DNA from: CAIKZJ01 sp964626015
GTDB taxonomy: Bacteria > Bacteroidota > Ignavibacteria > Tepidaquicellales > Tepidaquicellaceae
Reading direction: 5' to 3'
Length of the DNA stretch: 56,672 bases
Assembly: GCA_964626015.1 (NCBI GenBank)
Contig: CAZVCC010000015.1
Location: forward strand, 1 to 56,672
Shown: positions 34,113 through 42,380 of the stretch, piece after piece
How positions within the stretch are numbered: the first letter of the stretch is position 1
Layout of the letters: each line of letters opens with the position of its first letter
Notes under the pieces: model-generated
Told to the model about the DNA's origin: nothing
Database searches by the model: none
The model's input: the letters and a program-made list of their open reading frames with translations, nothing else
Program-made: the position numbers and the translations under genes

Positions 34113-36782
34113 TTATTTAACTACAATGTTCACCATCTTGTTTTTTACGATAATAATCTTAATTATCTCTTTACCGAATATATGTTTTTTAACCGACTCA
34201 TCGTCGAGTGCAATTTGTTCAAGGTCTTTTTCCTGAAGGTCATTCTCAACTTCCTTTTTAGAACGAACCTTGCCGTTAACTGAGAATGCAACAGTAATGA
34301 GTGACGCTTTTGTCAGCTGTTCATCGTAAACAGGCCATTTCTCGAAAGCGAGAGAATTCTGATTCCCTAACCTTTGCCAGAGTTCTTCAGCAAGATGCGG
34401 TGCATAAGGAGACAGCAATAAAACGAAAGTGCTTATAATATTTTTGCTAATCTTATCAGCTTTGTAAAGTTCGTTAATGAAAATCATCATTTGAGCGATT
34501 GAAGTGTTGAATTTCATGTCGCCGTCTTCAATATCATTAGTAAGTTTCTTGATAGTGAAATGCAGAAGACGGTTCATTTCCTCATCAGGACTATCATTAA
34601 CAATTTTTGAGTTCAGGTTACCAGTCTTTTCATCAATGATGAGTCTCCAGACTCTGCTCAAAAACCTATGAATACCAGCAATTCCCTCATTGCTCCATGG
34701 TTTTGTAGCATCGAGCGGACCCATGAACATTTCAAAAAGCCTGACAGAATCTGCACCGTACTGATTTATCATATCGTCCGGATTGATAACGTTGCCTCGA
34801 GACTTGCTCATTTTAACACCGTCTTCACCGAGTATCATTCCCTGGTTGTAAAGGGACCCAAATGGCTCGTGTGTCGTAACGTAACCAAGGTCAAAAAGTA
34901 CTTTGTGCCAGAACCTTGCATAGAGAAGGTGAAGTACTGCATGCTCGGAACCCCCGATATAAAGGTCAACGGGCATCCAGTATTGTTCTTTTTCCTTACT
35001 GCAGAATATTTCAGTATTGTTCGGGTCGATGTATCTCAGGTAGTACCAGCATGAACCCGCCCATTGAGGCATGGTGTTAGTTTCTCTTTTTACTTTTCTG
35101 CCTGACTGCTTATCGGTAATATGAATCCAGTCTTCAATCAAAGCCAATGGAGATTCACCCGTCTTGCTTGTTGTGTATGAACTAACGTTCGGAAGAGTTA
35201 CGGGCAAGTCTTCTTCACTAAGAGCTTTTATTGTGTGGTCGTCAAAATAAACAAGAGGGAAAGGCTCGCCCCAGAATCTTTGTCTTGAAAATAGCCAGTC
35301 TCTAAGTCTGTAATTTACGTTTCTCCTTCCGATGTTTTTATCCTCCAGCCATTTTATCATCTTCTCTTTTGCTTTTGAAGTTTTAAGTCCTGTAAGGAAA
35401 CCGGAATTAATCGCATAACCTTCTTCGGTATAGCAAAACTTACCATTTTTAACGTCTTCAAGATATTGTGTGTACTCTGTTGACGGGCTGCTGATGAGCT
35501 TTTCGAGTCCTTTGCCTGAGATAATAATATCACCGCTTTCAGAAGATATCTTTTTGAACGCAACATGTTTAAACTTTTCGTTTGCAACAACGGGGATAAT
35601 TTCGAGACCGAATTTTACTGCAAACTCCATATCCCTTTCGTCGTGTCCGGGAACGCTCATTATTGCACCAGTACCGTAACTCATCAGAACGTAATCGGAA
35701 ATGTAAATAGGTATTTCAATCTTGTTTGCAGGATTAACTGCATAAGCTCCAGTAAAAACGCCTGTCTTTTCTTTTGAAAGTTCGGAACGTTCGAGGTCGG
35801 ATTTTCTTGCCGCAGACTGAATATAATCGTCAACTTCATCCCTTTTATCCGGAGTTGTAATGTCATTAATGAGAGGATGTTCGGGAGCGAAAACCATATA
35901 CGTAGCACCGAAGAGTGTATCGGGTCTTGTAGTGAAGACTTCAATTTCCCTTAAACCATTCAGACTTTCGCTTTTCACTTTAAACTTAATAACGGCACCT
36001 TCACTTCTACCAATCCAGTTTATCTGGAGTTTCTTAATATTCTCAGGCCAGTTTAGATTTTCAAGGTCGTCTATTAACCTCTGAGCATATTTTGTTATTC
36101 GAAGTTTCCATTGCTTCATCGCTTTTCTTACGACAGTATAGCCCTTTTCAAGCTGTTCGGGAACTTCCTCATTGGCAAGAACAGTGCCGAGTTCAGGGCA
36201 CCAGTTGACAGGTGATTCCGAAATGAACGCAAGTCTTTGCGAATCTACATAGTCATCTCTATCTTTATTTTCAAGAGCCACAGGAATAGTAAGTTCGGAA
36301 ATTGGTTTTGCTTTATTTTCAGAAATATCGAAATAAGAGTTAAAAAGTTTCAGGAACATCCATTGAGTCCATTTGTAATAGGAATCATCAGTTGTATTAA
36401 TTTCTCTGTCCCAGTCGTATGAGAACCCCAGTGATTGGAGCTGCGAACGAAATCTAATAACACATTCTTCAACACCAATTCTCGGATGGATTTGTTTTTT
36501 TAATGCAAACTGTTCAGCCGGAAGACCGAAAGCATCCCAGCCCATCGGATGAAGAACGTTGTAACCTTTCATACGTTTGTACCGGGCAATAATGTCTGTA
36601 GCGGTGTAACCTTCGGGGTGCCCAACATGCAAGCCGTCACCGCTTGGATATGGCAGCATATCAAGAACGTAGTACTTTGGTTTTGATTTATCAATCTCAT
36701 CTAAATCGGGAGTTCTGAAAACTTTATTCTGAATCCAGAAGTCCTGCCATTTTTTTTCAATTAGAAGATGTTCGTATTTCAT
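34113..36782 (-). CDS. leuS: Leucyl-tRNA synthetase
   Basis: The class I synthetase attaches leucine to its tRNA. The HIGH motif is HVGH at 52-55 (PYPSGDGLHVGHPEGYTATD) and the KMSKS loop is present as KMSKSRGNV. The CP1 editing domain is complete, with TTRPDTLFGATYMVFAPEHP and GTGAIMSVPGHDERD, which hydrolyses mischarged tRNA. Length (889 residues) is normal for LeuS of this group. It is preceded by the HIT-protein gene (16 bp) and followed by an MFS gene (2 bp). Confidence 0.98.
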   Translation of the reverse strand: MKYEHLLIEKKWQDFWIQNKVFRTPDLDEIDKSKPKYYVLDMLPYPSGDGLHVGHPEGYTATDIIARYKRMKGYNVLHPMGWDAFGLPAEQFALKKQIHPRIGVEECVIRFRSQLQSLGFSYDWDREINTTDDSYYKWTQWMFLKLFNSYFDISENKAKPISELTIPVALENKDRDDYVDSQRLAFISESPVNWCPELGTVLANEEVPEQLEKGYTVVRKAMKQWKLRITKYAQRLIDDLENLNWPENIKKLQINWIGRSEGAVIKFKVKSESLNGLREIEVFTTRPDTLFGATYMVFAPEHPLINDITTPDKRDEVDDYIQSAARKSDLERSELSKEKTGVFTGAYAVNPANKIEIPIYISDYVLMSYGTGAIMSVPGHDERDMEFAVKFGLEIIPVVANEKFKHVAFKKISSESGDIIISGKGLEKLISSPSTEYTQYLEDVKNGKFCYTEEGYAINSGFLTGLKTSKAKEKMIKWLEDKNIGRRNVNYRLRDWLFSRQRFWGEPFPLVYFDDHTIKALSEEDLPVTLPNVSSYTTSKTGESPLALIEDWIHITDKQSGRKVKRETNTMPQWAGSCWYYLRYIDPNNTEIFCSKEKEQYWMPVDLYIGGSEHAVLHLLYARFWHKVLFDLGYVTTHEPFGSLYNQGMILGEDGVKMSKSRGNVINPDDMINQYGADSVRLFEMFMGPLDATKPWSNEGIAGIHRFLSRVWRLIIDEKTGNLNSKIVNDSPDEEMNRLLHFTIKKLTNDIEDGDMKFNTSIAQMMIFINELYKADKISKNIISTFVLLLSPYAPHLAEELWQRLGNQNSLAFEKWPVYDEQLTKASLITVAFSVNGKVRSKKEVENDLQEKDLEQIALDDESVKKHIFGKEIIKIIIVKNKMVNIVVK

Positions 36783-36798
36783 ATTAAGTATTAAGCGA

Positions 36799-37251
36799 TT
36801 ATTTATTAAATAGCGACTGCAGGTCTTTTAGTGAGCTGTCATCAGCTTTAGGACCGAGCAATGTTGATACATAACCCGGATATCTCTCGAAGTAAACATC
36901 ACCATCAGGAATTACTGCTTTAAAATCTTTTCCGAGACCATGCAGGGGATAAAGTTTTATATGAGCATGATTTACTCCCATACCTTCCATAACGAGAGCA
37001 GTTCTTTGAACGCCGAATTTTACGTCCAGAATTTTGCCAAGTTCTTTTGCCGAGAGCAGGAATCTTGAATAAACATCGTCCGGCATATCGAAAGTGTAAG
37101 AATCATAATGTTCTTTAGGAATAAGGAGAGTCATACCTTTAGTATTCGGAAAAATATCCAGAATAGCAAAAAACTCTTCGTTTTCCCATATTTTATAAGA
37201 GGGGATTTCGCCCGATGAAATTTTGCAGAAAATGCAATCGTCTTTTTTCAT
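36799..37251 (-). CDS. HIT-family nucleotide hydrolase/transferase-like protein
   Basis: The 150-residue protein carries the HIT fold: CIFCKI with a zinc-type CxxC (Cys6, Cys9), ENEEFFAILDIFPNTKGMTL and the active-site strand VNHAHIKLYPLHG. The canonical triad HxHxH reads HAHIK here (His95, His97, Lys99), so the third position is Lys; this variant occurs in a subset of the family and still keeps the nucleophilic His97. Typical members split dinucleoside polyphosphates or nucleotide adducts. It is the first gene of the leuS operon. Confidence 0.88.
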   Translation of the reverse strand: MKKDDCIFCKISSGEIPSYKIWENEEFFAILDIFPNTKGMTLLIPKEHYDSYTFDMPDDVYSRFLLSAKELGKILDVKFGVQRTALVMEGMGVNHAHIKLYPLHGLGKDFKAVIPDGDVYFERYPGYVSTLLGPKADDSSLKDLQSLFNK

Positions 37252-37421
37252 ATAAATTTAGTATAATCTTAAAGTTACGATTTCTAATGCCTAATTTCTA
37301 TGAAATAAGACTACTATGATAAATTTGCAGCAAATAATCAGTTATTGATCAAACTATCTTAATGCTATCACGGATTTCTCGAGTATTTTAGTTTGTGGCA
37401 ATAAACGTGGCTACATTTTCA

Positions 37422-37454
37422 AGACTAATTAGAGACTAATTAGGGACTAATCAG
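37422..37454. repeat. 11-bp tandem repeat, three copies
   Basis: AGACTAATTAG, AGACTAATTAG and GGACTAATCAG follow without gaps, about 170 bp upstream of the HIT-leuS operon start. Confidence 0.85.
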
Positions 37455-38011
37455 GAAGCAGAAATTCCGCTACAGCTGACGTTTCCCTTCAATAAAGAAC
37501 GCGTAGAAAAGAGTCAAAAAAGATTACTAAGAAATGAATATACACCTTTCATTAATAGTCACAACAAAAACCAAAACTTGGACACTTTTTTACTCAAGCA
37601 GGAAAATTTATGAATATTTTTAGTTTTATAATAACATATATTTAGGGAGTATAATTGCAAAAAAAGAAAATTATTCGTGTCAAAGTTTTGAAAAATTTTG
37701 TGATTAATAGTAGGAAGGTGTGTTTGAGAGCAGTTGATGGTTGTTAGTTGATTGCCCCATTTACAAAAATAAAATTATGAAAAGAAGGAGCTTGAGAGTA
37801 CAATGAAACACCTGTCTGTGCCAGGCAGTCGGATTGCTCGGAGTAGGCGGATCTGCCAAAATTAGACAGATAGGTTTATGCAGAAATAAGAATATTGTTA
37901 CAGTAACGGAAGCAGAGGAAATATGCGACCTGGGAGTCCTGACCCTCCCCCGCTAAAAAGATAGGCGGGTCTTCGACAGAAGGCGAGTTTTCAATAAGCT
38001 GGGATCGTGGA

Positions 38012-38085
38012 GTTGAGTTGCCCTAAGAGCCAGAGATTTTTCCTCAACCCAGAAGGTTGAGTTACCCTAAGAGCAAGAGCTTTTT
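38012..38085. repeat. 30-bp direct repeat (two copies) with intervening hairpin
   Basis: Copies at 38012-38041 and 38056-38085 match at 27 of 30 bases (core CCCTAAGAGC) and are offset by 44 bp. CTCAACC at 38043 pairs with GGTTGAG at 38055. The TAAGAGCAAGAG word also occurs in the 110-bp repeats at 32225. Confidence 0.75.
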
Positions 38086-38106
38086 ATCAGTAACAAGAAT
38101 ACAGCG

Positions 38107-38718
38107 CTATTGAATCAGTTTGAATTTCTCAAGAAGGATTTTTTCGGGTGTGTTTATATTGAATGCATCTATGACTTCACCCTTAAGATAGAATTCGGTG
38201 ACCTTTCTTTCTTTATGCTGGAAGTCACGGTATCTTTTTACAAGATATAATTTTTGACTTATTTCCGCTTCTTTGGTATTAAACATTATAATACCATTCT
38301 TTTGTTTATCAAGTTTTTTGATTTTATCAATCCCTTTTTTTACATCCAGGACAAATGCAGCCGAATTATCTGTGAAATAAGTTAATACAGTATCTGAGGC
38401 AGCTTCCTGCATTAAAAAATCAATTTGATATGAAAACAAAGGGAATAAAATGTATTTTGATTTAAGGTAATCCGGCGGTACGGAAGAGTTTGTCTTTTTA
38501 AATGAAGAGAAGTCAGAAACGGCATTATACTGTTTTGAGTAATCAAAAATAATTTCATCAAAAGCAGAGCGTGAAAAGAGAGTATCTTCGAGAGAAACAG
38601 TATCAATAGCAGCTTTCAGAGAGTCGAAAGAAGACTGCATTTGAGAGTCCTGCTCATTTCCGCAGGCTGAAAAAAATAAAATCAAAATACAACTAATATT
38701 TAAAAAGAAAAGCTTCAT
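38107..38718 (-). CDS. Putative lipoprotein of unknown function
   Basis: The 203-residue protein begins with a lipoprotein signal (LFFSAC, lipidated Cys19). The mature part is mixed alpha/beta without a recognised family. Its start overlaps the end of the YgjP-type metallopeptidase gene by 26 bp, so translation is probably coupled and the two may act together at the envelope, though nothing in the sequence shows how. Confidence 0.68.
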   Translation of the reverse strand: MKLFFLNISCILILFFSACGNEQDSQMQSSFDSLKAAIDTVSLEDTLFSRSAFDEIIFDYSKQYNAVSDFSSFKKTNSSVPPDYLKSKYILFPLFSYQIDFLMQEAASDTVLTYFTDNSAAFVLDVKKGIDKIKKLDKQKNGIIMFNTKEAEISQKLYLVKRYRDFQHKERKVTEFYLKGEVIDAFNINTPEKILLEKFKLIQ

Positions 38719-39406
38719 ATTCTTTTAACCATTGTTTTGCTTTTTTGTAATCAGGGCAGAGTTCTTCAACCGTACTCCAGAACCTTGAAGAATGATTCAT
38801 TTCCTTTAAATGAGAAAGCTCGTGAATTATCAGATAATCAACAACAAACATCGGGCAAAGAATAAGCCTCCAATTAAATGAAAGATTTTTGCCCGAAGAG
38901 CACGTACCCCATTTGGTCTTTTGGCTTCGAATAAAAAGTCTATTGAATTTAAACCCGTTCGTATCAGCGATTTCATATACATTATATTTAATAAACATAT
39001 CTGCATATTTTTTATACCATATTGTAAGCAGTGTTCTGTCTTCTGCAAGATTCAGACTTGATTTTATCTCTTTTGAATCTCTAAAGGTTAGTACTCTGTT
39101 ATCGGTTGAGGAATCGAGAACAAATTTATAAACCTCTCCGAGAAATAGAATCTGATTATCAGTGAGTTCGATAGATTTAGAATTTCGTTTCAGGCGGTTT
39201 ATAGTTTTTATTATCCAGTTTTGTTTATCAATAAGAAGATTATCAATTTTATTAACAGAGTAATTAAGCGGAACTATAGCAGTAACCCTCAAATCGTTAG
39301 AGATTCTAATTCTTGCATTTTTAACATTTCTGCGCAAAATAGCGTATTTTATCTGTTTTTTCAGTCTAATGAAATTTTTTCTAAAAATAGTTAAATATTT
39401 TTCCAA
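38693..39406 (-). CDS. YgjP/DUF45-type zinc metallopeptidase
   Basis: The 237-residue protein has the family's QKTKWGTCSS signature at 162-171 and the zinc motif HELSH at 195-199 with the third ligand His205 in MNHSSRFW. There is no signal peptide, so it should be cytoplasmic. Related proteins are widespread and often lie near restriction or repair genes; the natural substrate is not known. It is followed on the same strand by an overlapping lipoprotein gene. Confidence 0.9.
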   Translation of the reverse strand: MEKYLTIFRKNFIRLKKQIKYAILRRNVKNARIRISNDLRVTAIVPLNYSVNKIDNLLIDKQNWIIKTINRLKRNSKSIELTDNQILFLGEVYKFVLDSSTDNRVLTFRDSKEIKSSLNLAEDRTLLTIWYKKYADMFIKYNVYEIADTNGFKFNRLFIRSQKTKWGTCSSGKNLSFNWRLILCPMFVVDYLIIHELSHLKEMNHSSRFWSTVEELCPDYKKAKQWLKEYEAFLFKY

Positions 39407-39499
39407 ATTCTTACACTTTCGTATGATATTACAAACAGCGAAAGGCTAATCGATTATACTTAAAGAAATTTAAGTATCTAATCAAAACCCTAGACCCTT

Positions 39500-39537
39500 C
39501 ACCAGCCCTGCTGCCCGGCAGGGCCTGGTGTTATTTT
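39500..39537 (+). terminator. GC-rich hairpin with T run, upstream of the nitroreductase gene
   Basis: CACCAGCCCTGC pairs with GCAGGGCCTGGTG (one bulged C) over a 6-nt loop and is followed by TTATTTTT. It has the form of an intrinsic terminator, but no plus-strand gene lies upstream; it sits between divergent genes, 56 bp before the nitroreductase ATG. It could be a leader attenuator or an inserted palindromic repeat. Confidence 0.55.
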
Positions 39538-39592
39538 TACATTTCAGAATTTAAATATAGTCGGTATTTTGCATAAACAAAATCTACTCATT

Positions 39593-40261
39593 ATGAAAAT
39601 TACACTTATTTTTCTTGCCACTATGATTCTTGGTGTGCTGGTTATTTCTTTCGGAATGAAGAAAACTGAGCCGACAGAACAATCCAGTCTGAATATTGAA
39701 AGAATTAAATTAGTCCCTGCAGAAACAACGGGCGGGATGCCGCTGATGGAAGCGCTGAAGAAAAGGAAATCGGAAAGAGTTTTTTCGTACAGAATGCTTG
39801 ACGATCAGACGCTATCAAATTTGTTATGGGCAGCATTCGGTATAAGCAGAGAAGAAAACGGAAAGAGAACAGCACCAACAGCAAATAATAATCAGGCAAT
39901 GGATGTTTACATAATATTAGAGACAGGTGCATATAAGTATATTGCCGAGGAGCATTCTTTGGAGCAGGTGTCGGTAAAGGACTTAAGGAGTATAGCGGGT
40001 AAACAGGACTTTGTTTACACTGCACCCGTGAACCTTGTTTATGTATCTGACTATTCGAAGCTGAAAAGCGGGTCTGATAAAGATATGTATTCGGGAGCTC
40101 ATGCGGGATTTATAGGTGAGAATGTTTATCTTTTTTGTGCATCGGCAGGTTTGAATACGGTGATAAGAGCATGGGTGGACAAAGAACCGCTGAGCAAAGA
40201 GCTAAACTTGAATGAAAACCAGAAGATAGTGCTTGCGCAGACGGTGGGGTACGGGGAGTAG
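39593..40261 (+). CDS. Nitroreductase-family (SagB-like) protein with N-terminal membrane anchor
   Basis: An N-terminal hydrophobic segment (about residues 3-19) acts as a signal peptide or anchor. The rest is a nitroreductase-fold domain: ALKKRKSERVFSYRMLDDQTLSNLLWAAFG with the FMN-contacting Arg and Ser, APTANNNQAMDVYI, and a C-terminal NQKIVLAQTVGYGE in place of the usual xPxGxP. It resembles SagB-type oxidoreductases, which use FMN; an extracytoplasmic location would be unusual for FMN enzymes. I start at ATG 39593, where the signal begins, rather than at a TTG 24 bp earlier. A REP-like hairpin follows. Confidence 0.82.
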   Translation: MKITLIFLATMILGVLVISFGMKKTEPTEQSSLNIERIKLVPAETTGGMPLMEALKKRKSERVFSYRMLDDQTLSNLLWAAFGISREENGKRTAPTANNNQAMDVYIILETGAYKYIAEEHSLEQVSVKDLRSIAGKQDFVYTAPVNLVYVSDYSKLKSGSDKDMYSGAHAGFIGENVYLFCASAGLNTVIRAWVDKEPLSKELNLNENQKIVLAQTVGYGE

Positions 40262-40291
40262 GGGAAGATTAAAAATTGACATGTTTCTGAG

Positions 40292-40317
40292 CATTCCCAA
40301 GCGAGAGCTTGGGAATG
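40292..40317. repeat. REP-like palindrome
   Basis: A perfect 11-bp inverted repeat, CATTCCCAAGC and GCTTGGGAATG, closes a GAGA loop 30 bp after the nitroreductase gene. No T run follows, so it is not a standard terminator. This palindrome type recurs in many environmental genomes and is typical of REP elements mobilised by RAYT transposases; no such gene is in the window. Confidence 0.85.
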
Positions 40318-40328
40318 AGGAAATAGAA

Positions 40329-40368
40329 CACAGATTTTCGCGGATTGGGCGGATATAAACGGGTTTAT
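40329..40368. repeat. Degenerate CACAGATTTTCGCGGATT-type repeat
   Basis: CACAGATTTTCGCGGATT and following CGGATATAAACGG resemble the degenerate repeat around 44378-44450 (GATTTTCGC, TTCGCGGATTTAACAGATT). Both lie in gene-free spacers. Confidence 0.55.
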
Positions 40369-40481
40369 AATGAATTTGTAAAAGGGATTTTTTGCTGAAG
40401 GTGCTCTCAAAGTGTTTTTAAATTTTAAGATAGGGTAAGAATAAGTATATTTAAGGCTTTAAAATAAGGAAAAGAATAGAA

Positions 40482-40486
40482 AGAGG
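40482..40486 (+). promoter_or_regulatory. Ribosome binding site that supports a TTG start
   Basis: AGAGG lies 7 bp before the TTG at 40494 and fixes it as the bshB1 start; no in-frame ATG precedes the conserved N-terminus. Confidence 0.7.
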
Positions 40487-40493
40487 ATAAGAA

Positions 40494-41210
40494 TTGAAAT
40501 TAGATGCATTGTTTGTGGCGAGTCACCCGGATGATATTGAAATAACGGCTGGGGGGACGGCTATAAAGCTGATAAATGAGGGTAAGAAGGTAGGGATTGT
40601 CGATCTGACGCGCGGAGAGCTGAGTACGAGGGGCACACTTCAGACGAGGAAGAAGGAAACAGAGGAAGCTTCGAAAGTAATGGGAATACACTTCCGGACA
40701 AACCTGAAAATGGAAGACGGTAACATTGCAAGCACGAAAGCTAACAGATCGAAGCTGATAAAGGTAATACGCGAGACTAAGCCTACAATTATGTTTGCAC
40801 CTTATCCGTCTGACAGGCATACAGACCATATAAATGCGAGTAATTTTATAAGGGAGAGTGCATTTCTTTCAGGACTGACAAAGATAAAAACAGGAAAGCT
40901 GGAAGCATACAGACCGCAAAGAGTTTTTTATTACAGGCATGCATACGATTTCCCAATTACGTTTATAGTAGATATAAGCGATACGTTCAAACAAAAGATG
41001 AAGGCAATTGAGTGCTATTCGACGCAGTTCTATAAGTCAAAGAGCACCTCAGCGGATGAGCCGGAAACCTACATAAGCACGAGCCTTTTCTGGAAAGACC
41101 TCGAGTCGAGAGCAAGGTTTTTCGGGTTCAAAATAGGCGCTGAATTCGGGGAGCCGTTTTATTGTTATGAGACTATAAGGGTTTCAGCAAAAAATTTATT
41201 AGAAATATAA
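40494..41210 (+). CDS. bshB1: Bacillithiol biosynthesis deacetylase BshB1
   Basis: This LmbE-like zinc enzyme removes the acetyl group from GlcNAc-malate, the second step of bacillithiol synthesis, and may act on mycothiol-like conjugates. The zinc motif HPDD is at 11-14, TRGELSTRGT follows, and the second ligand region is DRHTDHINA. YYRHAYDFPITFIVDIS and IECYSTQFY are typical of BshB1. It starts with TTG behind a good ribosome binding site and opens a six-gene operon. bshA and bshC are not in the window. Related Chlorobi make N-methyl-bacillithiol. Confidence 0.92.
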   Translation: MKLDALFVASHPDDIEITAGGTAIKLINEGKKVGIVDLTRGELSTRGTLQTRKKETEEASKVMGIHFRTNLKMEDGNIASTKANRSKLIKVIRETKPTIMFAPYPSDRHTDHINASNFIRESAFLSGLTKIKTGKLEAYRPQRVFYYRHAYDFPITFIVDISDTFKQKMKAIECYSTQFYKSKSTSADEPETYISTSLFWKDLESRARFFGFKIGAEFGEPFYCYETIRVSAKNLLEI

Positions 41211-41211
41211 C

Positions 41212-42009
41212 ATGGATATAACGAAGAAGAAGGTTCTGGTATTTGACCTTGAAGTAGCACCGTATGATTTTGAAACTCATTACGATGAAGAAACGAAAGA
41301 ATACTTAACGAAGTTTGCAACGAATGATGATGAAAGGGCGAAAGCTATTGAAGGGCTTGTGTTTACACCTTTTACTTCGCGGATTGTCGCTATAGGAATG
41401 CTTGATTACAACAAGAAAGAGGGCGCAGTACTGGTGAATGCCCCGAAGGAAAAGACTCTGGACTCAACTGCAAAACTTGAAGCAGAGAGAATGCTGAGTT
41501 TCAATTCGGGTAATGCAGAAGGCACGGATGAAAATCCATATACGGAGAGCAAACTTGATAAACTAACGTACCTTTGCGGGAGCGAGAAGGAAATTATTGA
41601 CCTTTTCTGGAGAAAAATAAGAACCGAAGGATACAATCTTTTTGTGACGTTTAACGGCAGGGAGTTCGATTGTCCGTTTATAATGCTTAGAACGTTTATC
41701 ATGAAATCAAAGCCATCTTATAATTTAATGAGCGGTACAGATTTTAACATAAAGGGATATCACATTGACCTTATGAAAGAGCTTACGTTCAATAAACACT
41801 CTCCAACAGGTGCGAGAAGAAAATTCACGCTTGACTTTTACTGCAAGCAGCTTGGTATTCCGAGCCCGAAAGCAGACGGAGTGAAAGGCGATATGGTGAA
41901 AGACTTGTATGAAAAAGAAGAATACCAGACGATTGCAGATTACTGTTTCGGCGATGTAGTAGCTACAGGAAATCTGTTTAATCTCTGGAACAAATACTTA
42001 GATTTTTAA
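41212..42009 (+). CDS. DEDDy 3'-5' exonuclease, PolB-like
   Basis: The 265-residue protein has the RNase H-like exonuclease motifs of the family-B polymerase proofreading domain: FDLEVAP (Asp12, Glu14), FNGREFDCPF (Asp153) and ADYCFGDVVAT (Tyr244-x3-Asp248). It corresponds to the stand-alone predicted PolB-like exonuclease family. It starts 1 bp after bshB1 and precedes ybaB and recR, where dnaX is found in many bacteria. A role in DNA repair or end processing is inferred from motifs and context. Confidence 0.88.
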   Translation: MDITKKKVLVFDLEVAPYDFETHYDEETKEYLTKFATNDDERAKAIEGLVFTPFTSRIVAIGMLDYNKKEGAVLVNAPKEKTLDSTAKLEAERMLSFNSGNAEGTDENPYTESKLDKLTYLCGSEKEIIDLFWRKIRTEGYNLFVTFNGREFDCPFIMLRTFIMKSKPSYNLMSGTDFNIKGYHIDLMKELTFNKHSPTGARRKFTLDFYCKQLGIPSPKADGVKGDMVKDLYEKEEYQTIADYCFGDVVATGNLFNLWNKYLDF

Positions 42010-42044
42010 GAATTAAAACAAATAAAACACAGGAGATAAAGTAA

Positions 42045-42377
42045 ATGAAACCGAATCAAATGCAGGGAATGCTTAAACAGGTAAAGAAGATGCAGGACAG
42101 AATGGAACAGATACAAGCCGAACTTGAAAACAAGGTACTGACTGAAGAATCAGGCGGCGGCATGGTAAAGGTAACGATAAACGGAAAGAGCGTAATACAG
42201 AAAATCGAAATTGAGAAAGAAGTGCTTGAATCAGAAGATAAGGACATGCTTGAAGACCTTCTGATAGCTGCATGCAACAAAGCATTCGAGTCATCGCAGA
42301 AGCTTTCGAATGAAGAAATGTCAAAGGCAACGGCGGGGATGATTCCAAACATTCCAGGTCTGAACTTAGGGATATAA
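42045..42377 (+). CDS. ybaB: YbaB/EbfC-family nucleoid-associated protein
   Basis: This 110-residue dimeric DNA-binding protein has the family layout: an N-terminal helix (MLKQVKKMQDRMEQIQAELE), a beta hairpin (GGGMVKVTINGK) and a C-terminal helix with EDMLEDLLIAACNKA-like sequence. It coats or bends DNA and is nearly always next to recR, as here (3-bp gap). AGGAG lies 9 bp before the ATG. Confidence 0.95.
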   Translation: MKPNQMQGMLKQVKKMQDRMEQIQAELENKVLTEESGGGMVKVTINGKSVIQKIEIEKEVLESEDKDMLEDLLIAACNKAFESSQKLSNEEMSKATAGMIPNIPGLNLGI

Positions 42378-42380
42378 AAA

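Larger units (their letters stand above)
37252..38106. other. 855-bp gene-free region with several repeats
   Basis: No open frame of 60 codons is present and no tRNA, tmRNA, RNase P or SRP signature was found. The first part is AT-rich and holds a three-unit 11-bp array. The second part (about 37800-38085) is GC-richer, with short inverted repeats such as CTGTCTGTGCCAGGCAG and a GGGGG/CCCGC-rich stretch near 37950, then a 30-bp repeat in two copies. It looks like an accumulation of decayed intergenic repeats; an uncharacterised RNA cannot be excluded. Confidence 0.55.

Noticed and set aside
37900..38000. Possible structured RNA (RNase P or similar) in the GC-richer spacer
   Set aside because: AGAGGAAAT resembles the RNase P core only over a few bases, and the flanking conserved elements are missing.
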